Shown in pieces: positions 1 through 6,920 of a stretch of 16,876 nucleotides of DNA. The translations under genes and the position numbers were made by a program. This stretch comes from Nitrososphaerales archaeon TH526 (GTDB lineage: Archaea > Thermoproteota > Nitrososphaeria > Nitrososphaerales > Nitrososphaeraceae), in contig JAATVR010000041.1 of assembly GCA_014523665.1 (NCBI GenBank), forward strand, positions 1 through 16,876. The letters are read 5' to 3'. How positions within the stretch are numbered: position 1 is the first letter of the stretch; the number at the start of each line of letters is the position of its first letter. The notes beneath the pieces were generated by a model. It was not told the DNA's origin, searched no databases, and saw only the letters and a program-made list of their open reading frames with translations.

Positions 1-369
1 GACGAAATATAACTTCTAGGAATGGATTGCACTTGCCAGGGAAGACACTGACGGTGAGTTTTCCGTATTCTGCATTGGTCCTTTACGTTCAACCTTATAT
101 CTGTCTACAACATCCGACAGATACTCCCCTTGTGCTATCTATTCGTAATCTTGTCTAAAACAGTTATTGCTCGTCTTCTTGCCCTTAATTACCGAGTCTC
201 AGGGTGTAAGGCTGATTGTGCAGTCTTTTAGCTGATAAGTCTACTGAGGATCATGTTGGACCAGTTAGTCTGCACTTCGAACTAAGCGAAACATTATTAT
301 TCTATTTGTGGAATGCGAGCGTTATTACTTTGTTAGATTAGAAATCGCACAAATATGCTGGACGGTAAT
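1..369. other. Gene-poor left edge
   Basis: No convincing gene is seen. On the minus strand, roughly 28-150, a run of about 40 codons reads like protein (it contains a stretch like YLSDVVDRYKVERKGP) before a stop, but it has no start and an in-frame stop upstream. It could be the worn tail of a gene or chance. No tRNA-like cloverleaf or strong hairpin was seen. Confidence 0.3.
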
Positions 370-585
370 TTATTCTTTCTCAAAGCCTTCTTTGTGGATC
401 CAATATGTCACCCTATCAGCGCCTATCCAAGACGTTTGAGGACCGGAATCTACCACTATTTCCTTTGTAGCATTCTCAAACTTTACATTATGTTTGTGTA
501 GTTCAATACTTTCTCCTGTATCCAATCTAATCATAACTTCTCCGTTCTTGTCCACGCTAGCTTTCAGTGCTTCATAATTTGCCAT
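370..585 (-). CDS. Small hypothetical protein, 71 aa
   Basis: I do not recognise this protein. It is a complete 71-residue reading frame with an ATG start and TAA stop. It is soluble and charged, with no signal peptide, membrane segment or cysteine. Residues 12-45 look like a run of short beta strands (VDKNGEVMIRLDTG, then NVKFENATKEIVV), and the C-terminal end carries WIGADRVTYWIHKEGF. It lies 107 bases downstream of the pyruvate-oxidase-type gene on the same strand and could be read through from it, though it may have its own promoter. The even, non-repetitive composition and the antiparallel-strand pattern make a real gene more likely than a chance ORF. Its function is unknown. Confidence 0.6.
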   Translation of the reverse strand: MANYEALKASVDKNGEVMIRLDTGESIELHKHNVKFENATKEIVVDSGPQTSWIGADRVTYWIHKEGFEKE

Positions 586-692
586 GAGGTCAACTAATTA
601 TGCGATCCTATTAAATTTTCATGCGTGACAAGTATTCATGCCTTGATCATAGCTCAATTACCGTGGTTGCTAGAATTGACAAAGGTGTCCGC

Positions 693-2504
693 TCACTCTT
701 GCCGTTGGTGGCCATGATGGTCTATTTGATGGTGATGAAAATCTCTTAATCTTTCGTGGACCTGGTTCCTAAACAAAGTCAAACCAATTCTCTGAGCATA
801 TGGTTGTCCCTTCGCAAACGATTCGGCCATTTTTCTAACAAATTCCATCTCTACTTTTGGAGGCATGGGTGGATCAAATGGATCCACGTATGCTTCAATT
901 ATCGCTGGTTTATTATCTGACATGGCTTCATGCATAATTGAATTTACGTCATTAGGCTCCTTAATAGAATAGCCTTTGCCTCCGCAAGCTTCAGCAAATC
1001 TTGCGTAATCGATTGGCGTAAATTCTACACCAAATTCAGGGTTTCCAAGGAAAGCCATCTGCTCCCATCGAATCATCCCCAGTATGTCATTTTTTATTAT
1101 GACGACCTTTATTGGCAAATCATATTGAACGGCAGTTGCAAATTCGCCCATAAGCATAGTAAACCCACCATCCCCAACAAAAGCTACTGATTGCCTTTCT
1201 GGAAATGCGATCTTTGCTGCTATTGCATAAGGTAATCCACATGCCATACTTGCAAGGGTACCAGAAAGCGAGAATTTCATACCTTTTCTGATATTGATAT
1301 AACGAGCTGCCCAACTCGTAATTGTTCCGCTGTCCACAGATATTATGGCATCATCTTTCAATTCAGCAGATACTGCAGCAGCAATAACCTGTGGTTTAAT
1401 TGGTTTGTCCGTTCTGGTACTTCGCTCATTTAATAAATTAATCCAATTTTTCATTTCCCATTGCTTTGATTTTAAAAAGTCCAGGTTTTCCTTCTGTCGT
1501 AACAGAGGAAGTAGAGCAGTTAATGTAAGTCTGGAATCACCTACTAATCCAACTTTTACAGGATATCGTAAACCAATCTTATCTGCCTTTATGTCAATTT
1601 GAACCCCTTTTGCCTGACCCGGTTTTGGCAGATAATCTATGTAAGGAAATGATGTTCCAATCATAAGTAATGTATCAGCTTCGCTCATAGCATCACTAGC
1701 TGGGTCTGTTCCCAAAAGTCCTAGGCCACCGATGCTTACCGGATGAATATCTGGAATTACCGCCTTACCCAACAAAGCTTTGACTACAGGCGCGCCTAAC
1801 TTCTCTGCAACAGATATTACTTCATCCCCAGCACCAAGGGCTCCTTGTCCTACCAATATTACTACTCTTTCTCCTGAATTCAAAATATTAGCAGCCTTCT
1901 CTATCAATTTTGTATCAGATGTAAATTTAGGAATACTAACATCAGAAGTATGGCCACCAACTTTGTGTCTGGAGTATCTTCCCTTTAATTTCATTTCTTG
2001 AACATCTATCGGGATTGTTAAATGGCTTACTCCTCTCTGCGCCATCGCACTTCTACATGCAATATCGACAGCCATCTCGGCCTGTTCGGGATTGTTTACG
2101 ATGGTGTTGTAAACTGAGACATCTGAAAATAGCTGTAACAAGTTTACATCTTGCTGATAACTAGAATTCATCAAATCAGAGTAAGTTGTGCCAGTGACTG
2201 CAATAACCGGAGTATTATCTGCTTTGGCATCATACAATCCATTCAAAAGATGTATAGCTCCAGGACCTGAAGTTGCAACACATGCACCAAGTTTTCCAGT
2301 ATACTTTGCATATGCACAGGCCATGAATGCTGCTGATTCTTCGTGTCTTACTAGTACGAATTTGATTTTATTTTGTCTTTGCCGTAATGCTTCAATAAAA
2401 CCATTAATACCATCACCAGGTAATCCAAAAATAACGTTTACATTCCAATCAATTAATGCTTCGGCAATAATATCAGCAGTTCTTAAATTCTCATATTCGC
2501 TCAT
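693..2504 (-). CDS. Thiamine-diphosphate-dependent pyruvate oxidase/dehydrogenase-type enzyme
   Basis: This 603-residue protein has the three-domain build of the PoxB/acetolactate synthase family. The N-terminal ThDP-PYR domain contains IFGLPGDGINGF (25-36) and RHEESAAF with the catalytic Glu at position 55. A central domain covers about 195-340. The C-terminal ThDP-PP domain has GDGG (444-447) and the paired Asn (472) that bind Mg and the diphosphate. Overall it looks like bacterial pyruvate oxidases and quinone-dependent pyruvate dehydrogenases, which decarboxylate pyruvate to acetate or acetyl-phosphate using FAD. Acetolactate synthase or another 2-oxoacid decarboxylase remains possible, because substrate cannot be read from sequence alone. 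The family match ends near KGQPYAQRIGLTLFRNQV (565-582); the last 15 residues are a histidine-rich tail (six His). Malic enzyme lies upstream on the same strand, 126 bases away, so malate-derived pyruvate is the likely substrate. Confidence 0.88.
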   Translation of the reverse strand: MSEYENLRTADIIAEALIDWNVNVIFGLPGDGINGFIEALRQRQNKIKFVLVRHEESAAFMACAYAKYTGKLGACVATSGPGAIHLLNGLYDAKADNTPVIAVTGTTYSDLMNSSYQQDVNLLQLFSDVSVYNTIVNNPEQAEMAVDIACRSAMAQRGVSHLTIPIDVQEMKLKGRYSRHKVGGHTSDVSIPKFTSDTKLIEKAANILNSGERVVILVGQGALGAGDEVISVAEKLGAPVVKALLGKAVIPDIHPVSIGGLGLLGTDPASDAMSEADTLLMIGTSFPYIDYLPKPGQAKGVQIDIKADKIGLRYPVKVGLVGDSRLTLTALLPLLRQKENLDFLKSKQWEMKNWINLLNERSTRTDKPIKPQVIAAAVSAELKDDAIISVDSGTITSWAARYINIRKGMKFSLSGTLASMACGLPYAIAAKIAFPERQSVAFVGDGGFTMLMGEFATAVQYDLPIKVVIIKNDILGMIRWEQMAFLGNPEFGVEFTPIDYARFAEACGGKGYSIKEPNDVNSIMHEAMSDNKPAIIEAYVDPFDPPMPPKVEMEFVRKMAESFAKGQPYAQRIGLTLFRNQVHERLRDFHHHQIDHHGHQRQE

Positions 2505-2510
2505 TTAATG

Positions 2511-2518
2511 TGTATACA
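2511..2518. promoter_or_regulatory. Palindrome TGTATACA just before the pyruvate-oxidase-type start
   Basis: The perfect 8-bp palindrome TGTATACA begins 6 bases beyond the ATG (2504, minus). The same core recurs at 2614-2623. It sits near the predicted transcription start, where a repressor could bind. This is inferred from position and symmetry only. Confidence 0.3.
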
Positions 2519-2546
2519 TGGATTGTATTAGGTGGTATTTATGTAC

Positions 2547-2553
2547 ATATATA
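2547..2553 (-). promoter_or_regulatory. Probable TATA box for the pyruvate-oxidase-type gene
   Basis: The minus strand reads TATATAT here, 43-49 bases upstream of the ATG at 2504. An archaeal start about 25 bases downstream would fall near 2522 and give a short leader. No BRE was firmly recognised and the region is AT-rich, so chance is possible. Confidence 0.4.
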
Positions 2554-2613
2554 CATCGAACTCTAGATTGTAAAGTTTAGGACCCATTGATGGTTTTGAG
2601 TTTGTAAACAATT

Positions 2614-2623
2614 TTGTATACAA
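2614..2623. promoter_or_regulatory. Palindrome TTGTATACAA between malic enzyme and the pyruvate-oxidase-type gene
   Basis: This is a perfect 10-bp palindrome that contains the TGTATACA core also found at 2511-2518. It lies 8 bases past the malic enzyme stop codon. Two copies of one palindromic core in a 126-bp gap suggest operator sites for a dimeric regulator. Confidence 0.3.
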
Positions 2624-2630
2624 TATTTTC

Positions 2631-3896
2631 TTAGGTCTTTTGTAAAGCCATCCTATCATCATAATTATTGATATGACTCTTAATCGCATCTTTCAATGTT
2701 TTTACTACAATCGGAAGAATTCTGGGATCATTTACCTTAGGAATTATATAATCCTCCTTCAAGTGAGGTCGCTCAAGTAGGGAGGCAATGGCATAGGAAG
2801 CAGCGACCAACATCTCTTCATCCAAACCTTTTGCTCTCGTATCAAGTAATGCTCTGAGAACAGAGGGGAATACTACAGCGTTATTAATCTGGTTGGGAAA
2901 ATCAGACCGACCAGTAGCTGCGATTCTCGCACCGGCTTTCAGTGCATCTGGGGGAAGTATTTCAGGGTCTGGATTGCTTAATGCAAATATTATGGCATCT
3001 TGGTTCATTGATTTCACCATCTCGGTATTCAAAAGCCCAGCTCTTCCAGATACACCTACGAAAACATCTGCTCCTCTAATTGTATCTGCCAAATTTCCTC
3101 TCAATTTTCTTGGATTACTTTTTCTTGATATTTCGTATTTGGAAGTATTACCGCTGTAGCGAACGTCTTCTCCCTCTTTACCCTCACTATCATCGTCTTT
3201 CAGACCTTCTCTTCCTTCATATATTGCTCCTTTGCTATCAATTACAATAATATCCTTGCACCCAGCCTTTTTTAGAATCTTGAAAATACCGTAGCCAGCA
3301 GAGCCTGCTCCTGAGATAACTACCATTATACCATCTATTTTCTTGTTCACTAAGTTTAGAGAATTGATCAATGCTGCCAAAGTGATTACAGCTGTACCAT
3401 GCTGATCATCGTGGAAAACTGGAATTGAGAGTTCATTCTGAAGTCTTTTTATAATGTCAAATACCTTTGGTGACTCTATATCTTCAATATTTATAGCTCC
3501 AAAAACAGGTTCTATTGCCTTAACAAATCCAATTATTTCATCCTTTTCTCTAGTTGCAATGCATAGTGGAAATGCATTTATGCCGCCTAAAATTTTGAAC
3601 AAGACCGATTTTCCTTCCATAACTGGTAGTGCTCCTTCAGGCCCAATATTTCCTAATCCAAGAACCCGTGTCCCATCGCATACAATTGCAACATTATTCC
3701 ATTTTGATGTATAATCGTATACTAATTCTTTATTATTGTATATTTCGGTAGCGACGTATGCTACACCTGGAGTGTATATCAAACCAAGTGTTCCGGTCTC
3801 TTCGTCAAAGATATTTTCTACAGATACTTTATTATGAATTTCAATCTTTCCTTTTAGCATTCTGTGGAGATTGATAGCATCTTCCTTTGTGTTCAA
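2631..3896 (-). CDS. Malic enzyme (malate dehydrogenase, oxaloacetate-decarboxylating)
   Basis: This 421-residue protein has the compact build of archaeal and bacterial malic enzymes, which oxidise and decarboxylate malate to pyruvate, CO2 and NAD(P)H. Key sites are the catalytic Tyr in YTPGVA (41-46), the Lys in EGKSVLFK (96), metal-binding Glu/Asp in EDIESP (138-139) and FHDDQHGTA (163-164), the NAD(P)-binding turn GAGSAG (196-201), and SNPDPE (308-313). A charged, acidic insert (about 231-250) sits between the nucleotide-binding strands; it is longer than usual and probably forms a surface loop. The start is a TTG at 3896, since the frame is closed by a stop 15 bases upstream and homology to the family begins within the first ten residues. 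A short ORF with an excellent ribosome-binding site lies just upstream. The next gene on the strand uses pyruvate. Cofactor preference (NAD or NADP) cannot be settled. Confidence 0.93.
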   Translation of the reverse strand: MNTKEDAINLHRMLKGKIEIHNKVSVENIFDEETGTLGLIYTPGVAYVATEIYNNKELVYDYTSKWNNVAIVCDGTRVLGLGNIGPEGALPVMEGKSVLFKILGGINAFPLCIATREKDEIIGFVKAIEPVFGAINIEDIESPKVFDIIKRLQNELSIPVFHDDQHGTAVITLAALINSLNLVNKKIDGIMVVISGAGSAGYGIFKILKKAGCKDIIVIDSKGAIYEGREGLKDDDSEGKEGEDVRYSGNTSKYEISRKSNPRKLRGNLADTIRGADVFVGVSGRAGLLNTEMVKSMNQDAIIFALSNPDPEILPPDALKAGARIAATGRSDFPNQINNAVVFPSVLRALLDTRAKGLDEEMLVAASYAIASLLERPHLKEDYIIPKVNDPRILPIVVKTLKDAIKSHINNYDDRMALQKT

Positions 3897-3907
3897 CCAA
3901 TCTTTAC

Positions 3908-3940
3908 TTAGTTAGAAGATACATATATTATTATTAGCAT
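3908..3940 (-). CDS. Possible 10-codon leader ORF ahead of malic enzyme
   Basis: This is a short frame, ATG to TAA, encoding MLIIIYVSSN. It starts 6 bases after a perfect AGGAGG (minus strand; 3947-3952) and ends 11 bases before the TTG of malic enzyme, which lacks a good ribosome-binding site of its own. It may be a translated leader that couples ribosome delivery to malic enzyme, or a coincidence. It is out of frame with malic enzyme, so it is not simply an N-terminal extension. Confidence 0.35.
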   Translation of the reverse strand: MLIIIYVSSN

Positions 3941-3946
3941 TAATAT

Positions 3947-3952
3947 CCTCCT
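3947..3952 (-). promoter_or_regulatory. Strong ribosome-binding site (AGGAGG) upstream of malic enzyme
   Basis: The minus strand reads AGGAGG followed by ATATTA and ATG. This is ideal spacing to the ATG at 3940, but about 50 bases from the TTG of malic enzyme. It is the clearest Shine-Dalgarno sequence I noticed in the window. Confidence 0.5.
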
Positions 3953-4262
3953 GTTATTGGATTTATTACGACCGATGGTACCGACCGCTATAACCGCTAC
4001 AATATACTGATAAGCATATTTGGTTTGTGAATAAGGGGACATAGATATATGCATTGTTTGTATGTTCTTTGCTATATATCGCAAAATCCCATAGGACTAA
4101 GCTGCCTAATCATATGTAAAATAAGTATGCAAATCAAATTCAGATGGTAAAATGTTCATTACTTGGATCATACAAGAGCTATCTGTAGGTTCTGTCATTG
4201 ATAGGTCTAATAACAAATAGTTTTTTATCTAAGAACCCCGAATTCATACATAATCTTCGAGA
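3953..4262. other. Divergent intergenic region
   Basis: This gap separates malic enzyme (minus) from the DUF488 gene (plus) and must hold both promoters. It contains AT-rich, TATA-like stretches, for example near 4072-4078 (TATATAT) and near 4218-4228 (TTTTTTATCTA). The latter is 35-45 bases before the TTG start at 4263 and is a candidate promoter for it. No ORF or RNA gene was recognised. Confidence 0.35.
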
Positions 4263-4622
4263 TTGATAATAAAGATCGAAAGGATCTATGATAATCCTAA
4301 AGGAGATAAGAGTTTTAGGATATTAGTAGATCGGCTTTGGCCTCGCGGATTAAGCAAAGAAAAGGTTAGAGTGGATCTATGGCAAAAAGATATTGCGCCA
4401 AGTAATACATTAAGAAAATGGTTTGGACACGATGAAAAGAAGTGGGATAAATTTAAACACAAGTACTTTAAAGAATTAGATAAAAACAATGATGTCGTTA
4501 ATACTATCATTAGGATGACGCAAGAACAAGATTCAATTACCTTACTGTATGGTGCAAAAGAAAAGAGATTTAACAACACCGTAGCTTTGAAAGAATATCT
4601 TGAAGAGAAAATTAAAAAATGA
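4263..4622 (+). CDS. DUF488/YeaO-family protein
   Basis: This 119-residue soluble protein matches the DUF488 (YeaO-like) family along its whole length. The marks are VDRLWPRG (22-29), the DIAPS-LRKWF block (43-54), the LLYGAKE strand (94-100) and the closing NNTVALKEYL helix (104-113). The family is widespread in bacteria and archaea, but its biochemical role is not established. The start is a TTG at 4263; this gives the normal family N-terminus (a short strand, then RIYD) and no better start is available. No clear ribosome-binding site precedes it, so the transcript may be leaderless. The gene converges on the UDG gene with a 162-base gap. Confidence 0.85.
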   Translation: MIIKIERIYDNPKGDKSFRILVDRLWPRGLSKEKVRVDLWQKDIAPSNTLRKWFGHDEKKWDKFKHKYFKELDKNNDVVNTIIRMTQEQDSITLLYGAKEKRFNNTVALKEYLEEKIKK

Positions 4623-4784
4623 AATGTCTTGAACTAGATCTTTCCCAACTATGTCTTTATTCAAACTTATCGTTCTAAAGAATGGACTTCTACAATCGAA
4701 TCATCCATTGCAATTGAATAGTTAGATGATAACCGTGATACTTAACTAAATGGCTGGAGGCATAAGGTATTCTTTGACAGAATG

Positions 4785-5525
4785 TCATGATTCTACGGCA
4801 ATTTTTGCGTAAACATTCTTCTTTTCCGGAGTAATAATCGACCTGGCTGTTTTGAAAATACTAATCCACATCTGCCATGTTAGTGTATAGGTGTTAGTGT
4901 TTCTTCTACTGGGGTGATATGAAACGATAAGGGTCTTATCTCCATCTATAGTATAGATTCTGTTATGGCCAAACTTCAATCCTGTTATGTTAGATATGCT
5001 GCAAAAGGCATCAAAAGCAACCTTCCCAAGGACCACGATAACCTTGGTTGTCCTTTCTAGCATATTGATTTCTGCTGACAGGTATTGGGAACAATTAGAT
5101 ATTTCCGTAGAATTTGGTTTATTATTTGGAGGGGCGCACCTTACTGCAGCAGTTAGATAGGCATCTTTCAAACGTAATCCATCATTTCTTGACACGCTGA
5201 AAGGCTTGTTTGCAAATCCCGTTTCATATAAGGCCCTTACAAGCCAATCACCAGAACTGTCTCCTGTAAATATTCTTCCAGTCCTATTTCCACCATGCAT
5301 CGCTGGTGCCAACCCAATAATCAATAATTTAGCTTTAGGATCACCAAAGCTTGGAACGGGTTTTGCCCAATATACCTGATTTATAAACTTCTTTGTTTGA
5401 TGTTTCTCTACTATTCCAATGTATTCTGTTAAGCGTGGGCATAATTTACAATCTAGAATTTTTTTATTTAATTTGCGAACAGAGAATAATTCTTCTTTGA
5501 CTGCTGATGATATTTCATTTGGCAT
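4785..5525 (-). CDS. Type 5 uracil-DNA glycosylase (UDGb)
   Basis: This 246-residue protein is a family 5 uracil-DNA glycosylase, which removes uracil and other deaminated bases from DNA in base excision repair. Motif 1 is GLAPAMHGGNRTGR (71-84), which has Ala rather than the Asp or Asn seen in other UDG families; this is the hallmark of UDGb. Motif 3 is HPSRRN (204-209). Four cysteines, Cys26 and Cys29 (CKLC), Cys130 and Cys145, fit the 4Fe-4S cluster of families 4 and 5. The length is close to the family norm, with a short extra C-terminal tail. The gene is single, with its own upstream region. Apart from its convergent DUF488 neighbour, nothing nearby is linked to repair. Confidence 0.9.
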   Translation of the reverse strand: MPNEISSAVKEELFSVRKLNKKILDCKLCPRLTEYIGIVEKHQTKKFINQVYWAKPVPSFGDPKAKLLIIGLAPAMHGGNRTGRIFTGDSSGDWLVRALYETGFANKPFSVSRNDGLRLKDAYLTAAVRCAPPNNKPNSTEISNCSQYLSAEINMLERTTKVIVVLGKVAFDAFCSISNITGLKFGHNRIYTIDGDKTLIVSYHPSRRNTNTYTLTWQMWISIFKTARSIITPEKKNVYAKIAVES

Positions 5526-5719
5526 TCTAATTACAATCTATCTCTTATGCATATTAATCTGCGAATACCATTACATAATACCTTTCCTCGCAATTATGAT
5601 ATTAGGAACTAATGATTGAATAAGGCAGGAATGCCAATCAGTCTTGTTGGCTAATAATTGAATTGTCCTGATTGTATGGCGCAACGGCATTCCATCTCAC
5701 TCTACGAATACATTAGATG

Positions 5720-6194
5720 TTAGAGTGAATCAATAAAATCTCTGAACTCATGAGCGTGGACATCCTTAGTCTTCTCCCATACTCTCTTAAATTTCGGTAT
5801 TATGATTATCGTTTCGGCGAGACCTTTCCAACGAGACCAAATTTCAATATCTATCATATCTCTTGTTAAGGCGAAATAAAAATTCAAATAAGTCAAGAAA
5901 CGCCACAATAATGTAATATTCGTCAGGCCTATCCACCACTGTAAATCGCTCTGCAAAAATTGGACTCTCCTCTGCCATTTTTGTAAATGTCTCGGTACTC
6001 TCCAGTTTAAGTCTAGCGTCCATTATTCTAGAATATATCTGCTGCTCACTTTGCGCTTTCAAAATTCTCATTTGTCGCTCAGTCTGCATGTGCATATTTT
6101 TCCTTATGGTTGAAAAATTCATCAGCGCTATAACGAAGAGTCCTGCAACTATTGGAACAGAAAATAATGGCACATATGTTAAAAATGAATCCAC
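5720..6194 (-). pseudogene. Small membrane-anchored coiled-coil protein, broken by a frameshift
   Basis: Two overlapping frames together make one protein of about 157 residues. The first (from ATG at 6194) has a single N-terminal membrane segment (about 7-27), a charged helix rich in Gln, Glu and Arg (30-65), and a region with the FLDLFEFLF pattern near 97-107. The second frame carries on with IEIWSRWKGLAETI, IPKFKRVWEKTK and ends in EFRDFIDSL. The switch lies between about 5850 and 5885, near a TTTTT run on the coding strand, and needs a one-base change. The joined sequence reads as one continuous domain, so this is either a recent mutation or a sequencing error. I do not know a function; similar small membrane proteins of unknown role are familiar from ammonia-oxidising archaea. 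Confidence 0.65.
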
Positions 6195-6378
6195 GTCAGT
6201 TCATGGTGAACGGAATGAATTATATTGTTTTTGCGCATACTCGTCAGTACTTTTGACTGGATTGTGTTGACTTCAATACCAAGAGGTCTAAGATCGATCT
6301 GCCAATGATCCTTCTAGCTTTCGGTCACAGGAAAACATCCTAACCAATCAAATAAGAAAGGGACTGAAAATTTATGGG

Positions 6379-6918
6379 CTATCTTTGAATCCATGGAAAT
6401 TGTTTATACTTTTTGTAGTATTCAACCAGTCCCCCTTCCAACAACATCTGCTGCATGAATTCTGGGACTTTCCTTGCATGAAAAGTCTCTTTTGTTCTAA
6501 TATTTTCTACCGTAAAACTAGTAATGTCAACCTTTAGCTCATCTTTCTGATTTATTTTACCTTTTATTTCTGGTACTTCGAGTGCGGGCAATCCAATCGT
6601 AAAGGCATTCCTATAAAAGATGCGAGCAAAACTTTCAGCCACAACTGCCGAAATTCCTGCATATTTTAATGCTACTGGAGCTTGCTCTCTACTAGAACCT
6701 CCTCCGAAGTTTCGGCCTGCCACTACTATATCTCCTTTGGAGATCTTCTTGTGAAAATCAGGATCGAATCCGTACATGGCATATTTTGCCATTTCATATG
6801 GATCGTTAGTCCTACTCTTGAATCTGAAAGGTATGATTATGTCTGTATTAATATTGTCTCCAAATATCCAAGCTCTTCCTTTTGAAATGCCATTAACTAT
6901 ATTGGGTTGATCATTCAT
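6379..6918 (-). CDS. leuD: Isopropylmalate dehydratase/homoaconitase-family small subunit
   Basis: This 179-residue protein is the swivel-domain subunit of the LeuCD/HacAB group. Its marks are [12 protein letters not shown] (19-30), the substrate-contacting loop that follows with [10 protein letters not shown] (31-40), and [14 protein letters not shown] (68-81) with the active-site Ser and Arg. The loop after NTDIIIP carries Arg32 and does not plainly match the usual isopropylmalate pattern, so homoaconitate or another C5-C7 diacid is possible. The gene follows the large subunit with a 2-base gap and is surely co-transcribed with it. In leucine synthesis the pair interconverts 2- and 3-isopropylmalate. 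No other leucine genes lie nearby, so the assignment rests on family alone. Confidence 0.85.
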   Translation of the reverse strand: MNDQPNIVNGISKGRAWIFGDNINTDIIIPFRFKSRTNDPYEMAKYAMYGFDPDFHKKISKGDIVVAGRNFGGGSSREQAPVALKYAGISAVVAESFARIFYRNAFTIGLPALEVPEIKGKINQKDELKVDITSFTVENIRTKETFHARKVPEFMQQMLLEGGLVEYYKKYKQFPWIQR

Positions 6919-6920
6919 AG

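Noticed and set aside
2188..2508. 106-codon open frame on the plus strand
   Set aside because: It lies entirely opposite the pyruvate-oxidase-type gene, whose family match is clear; no domain seen.
4286..4579. 97-codon minus-strand frame
   Set aside because: It is opposite the well-supported DUF488 gene and shows no domain of its own.
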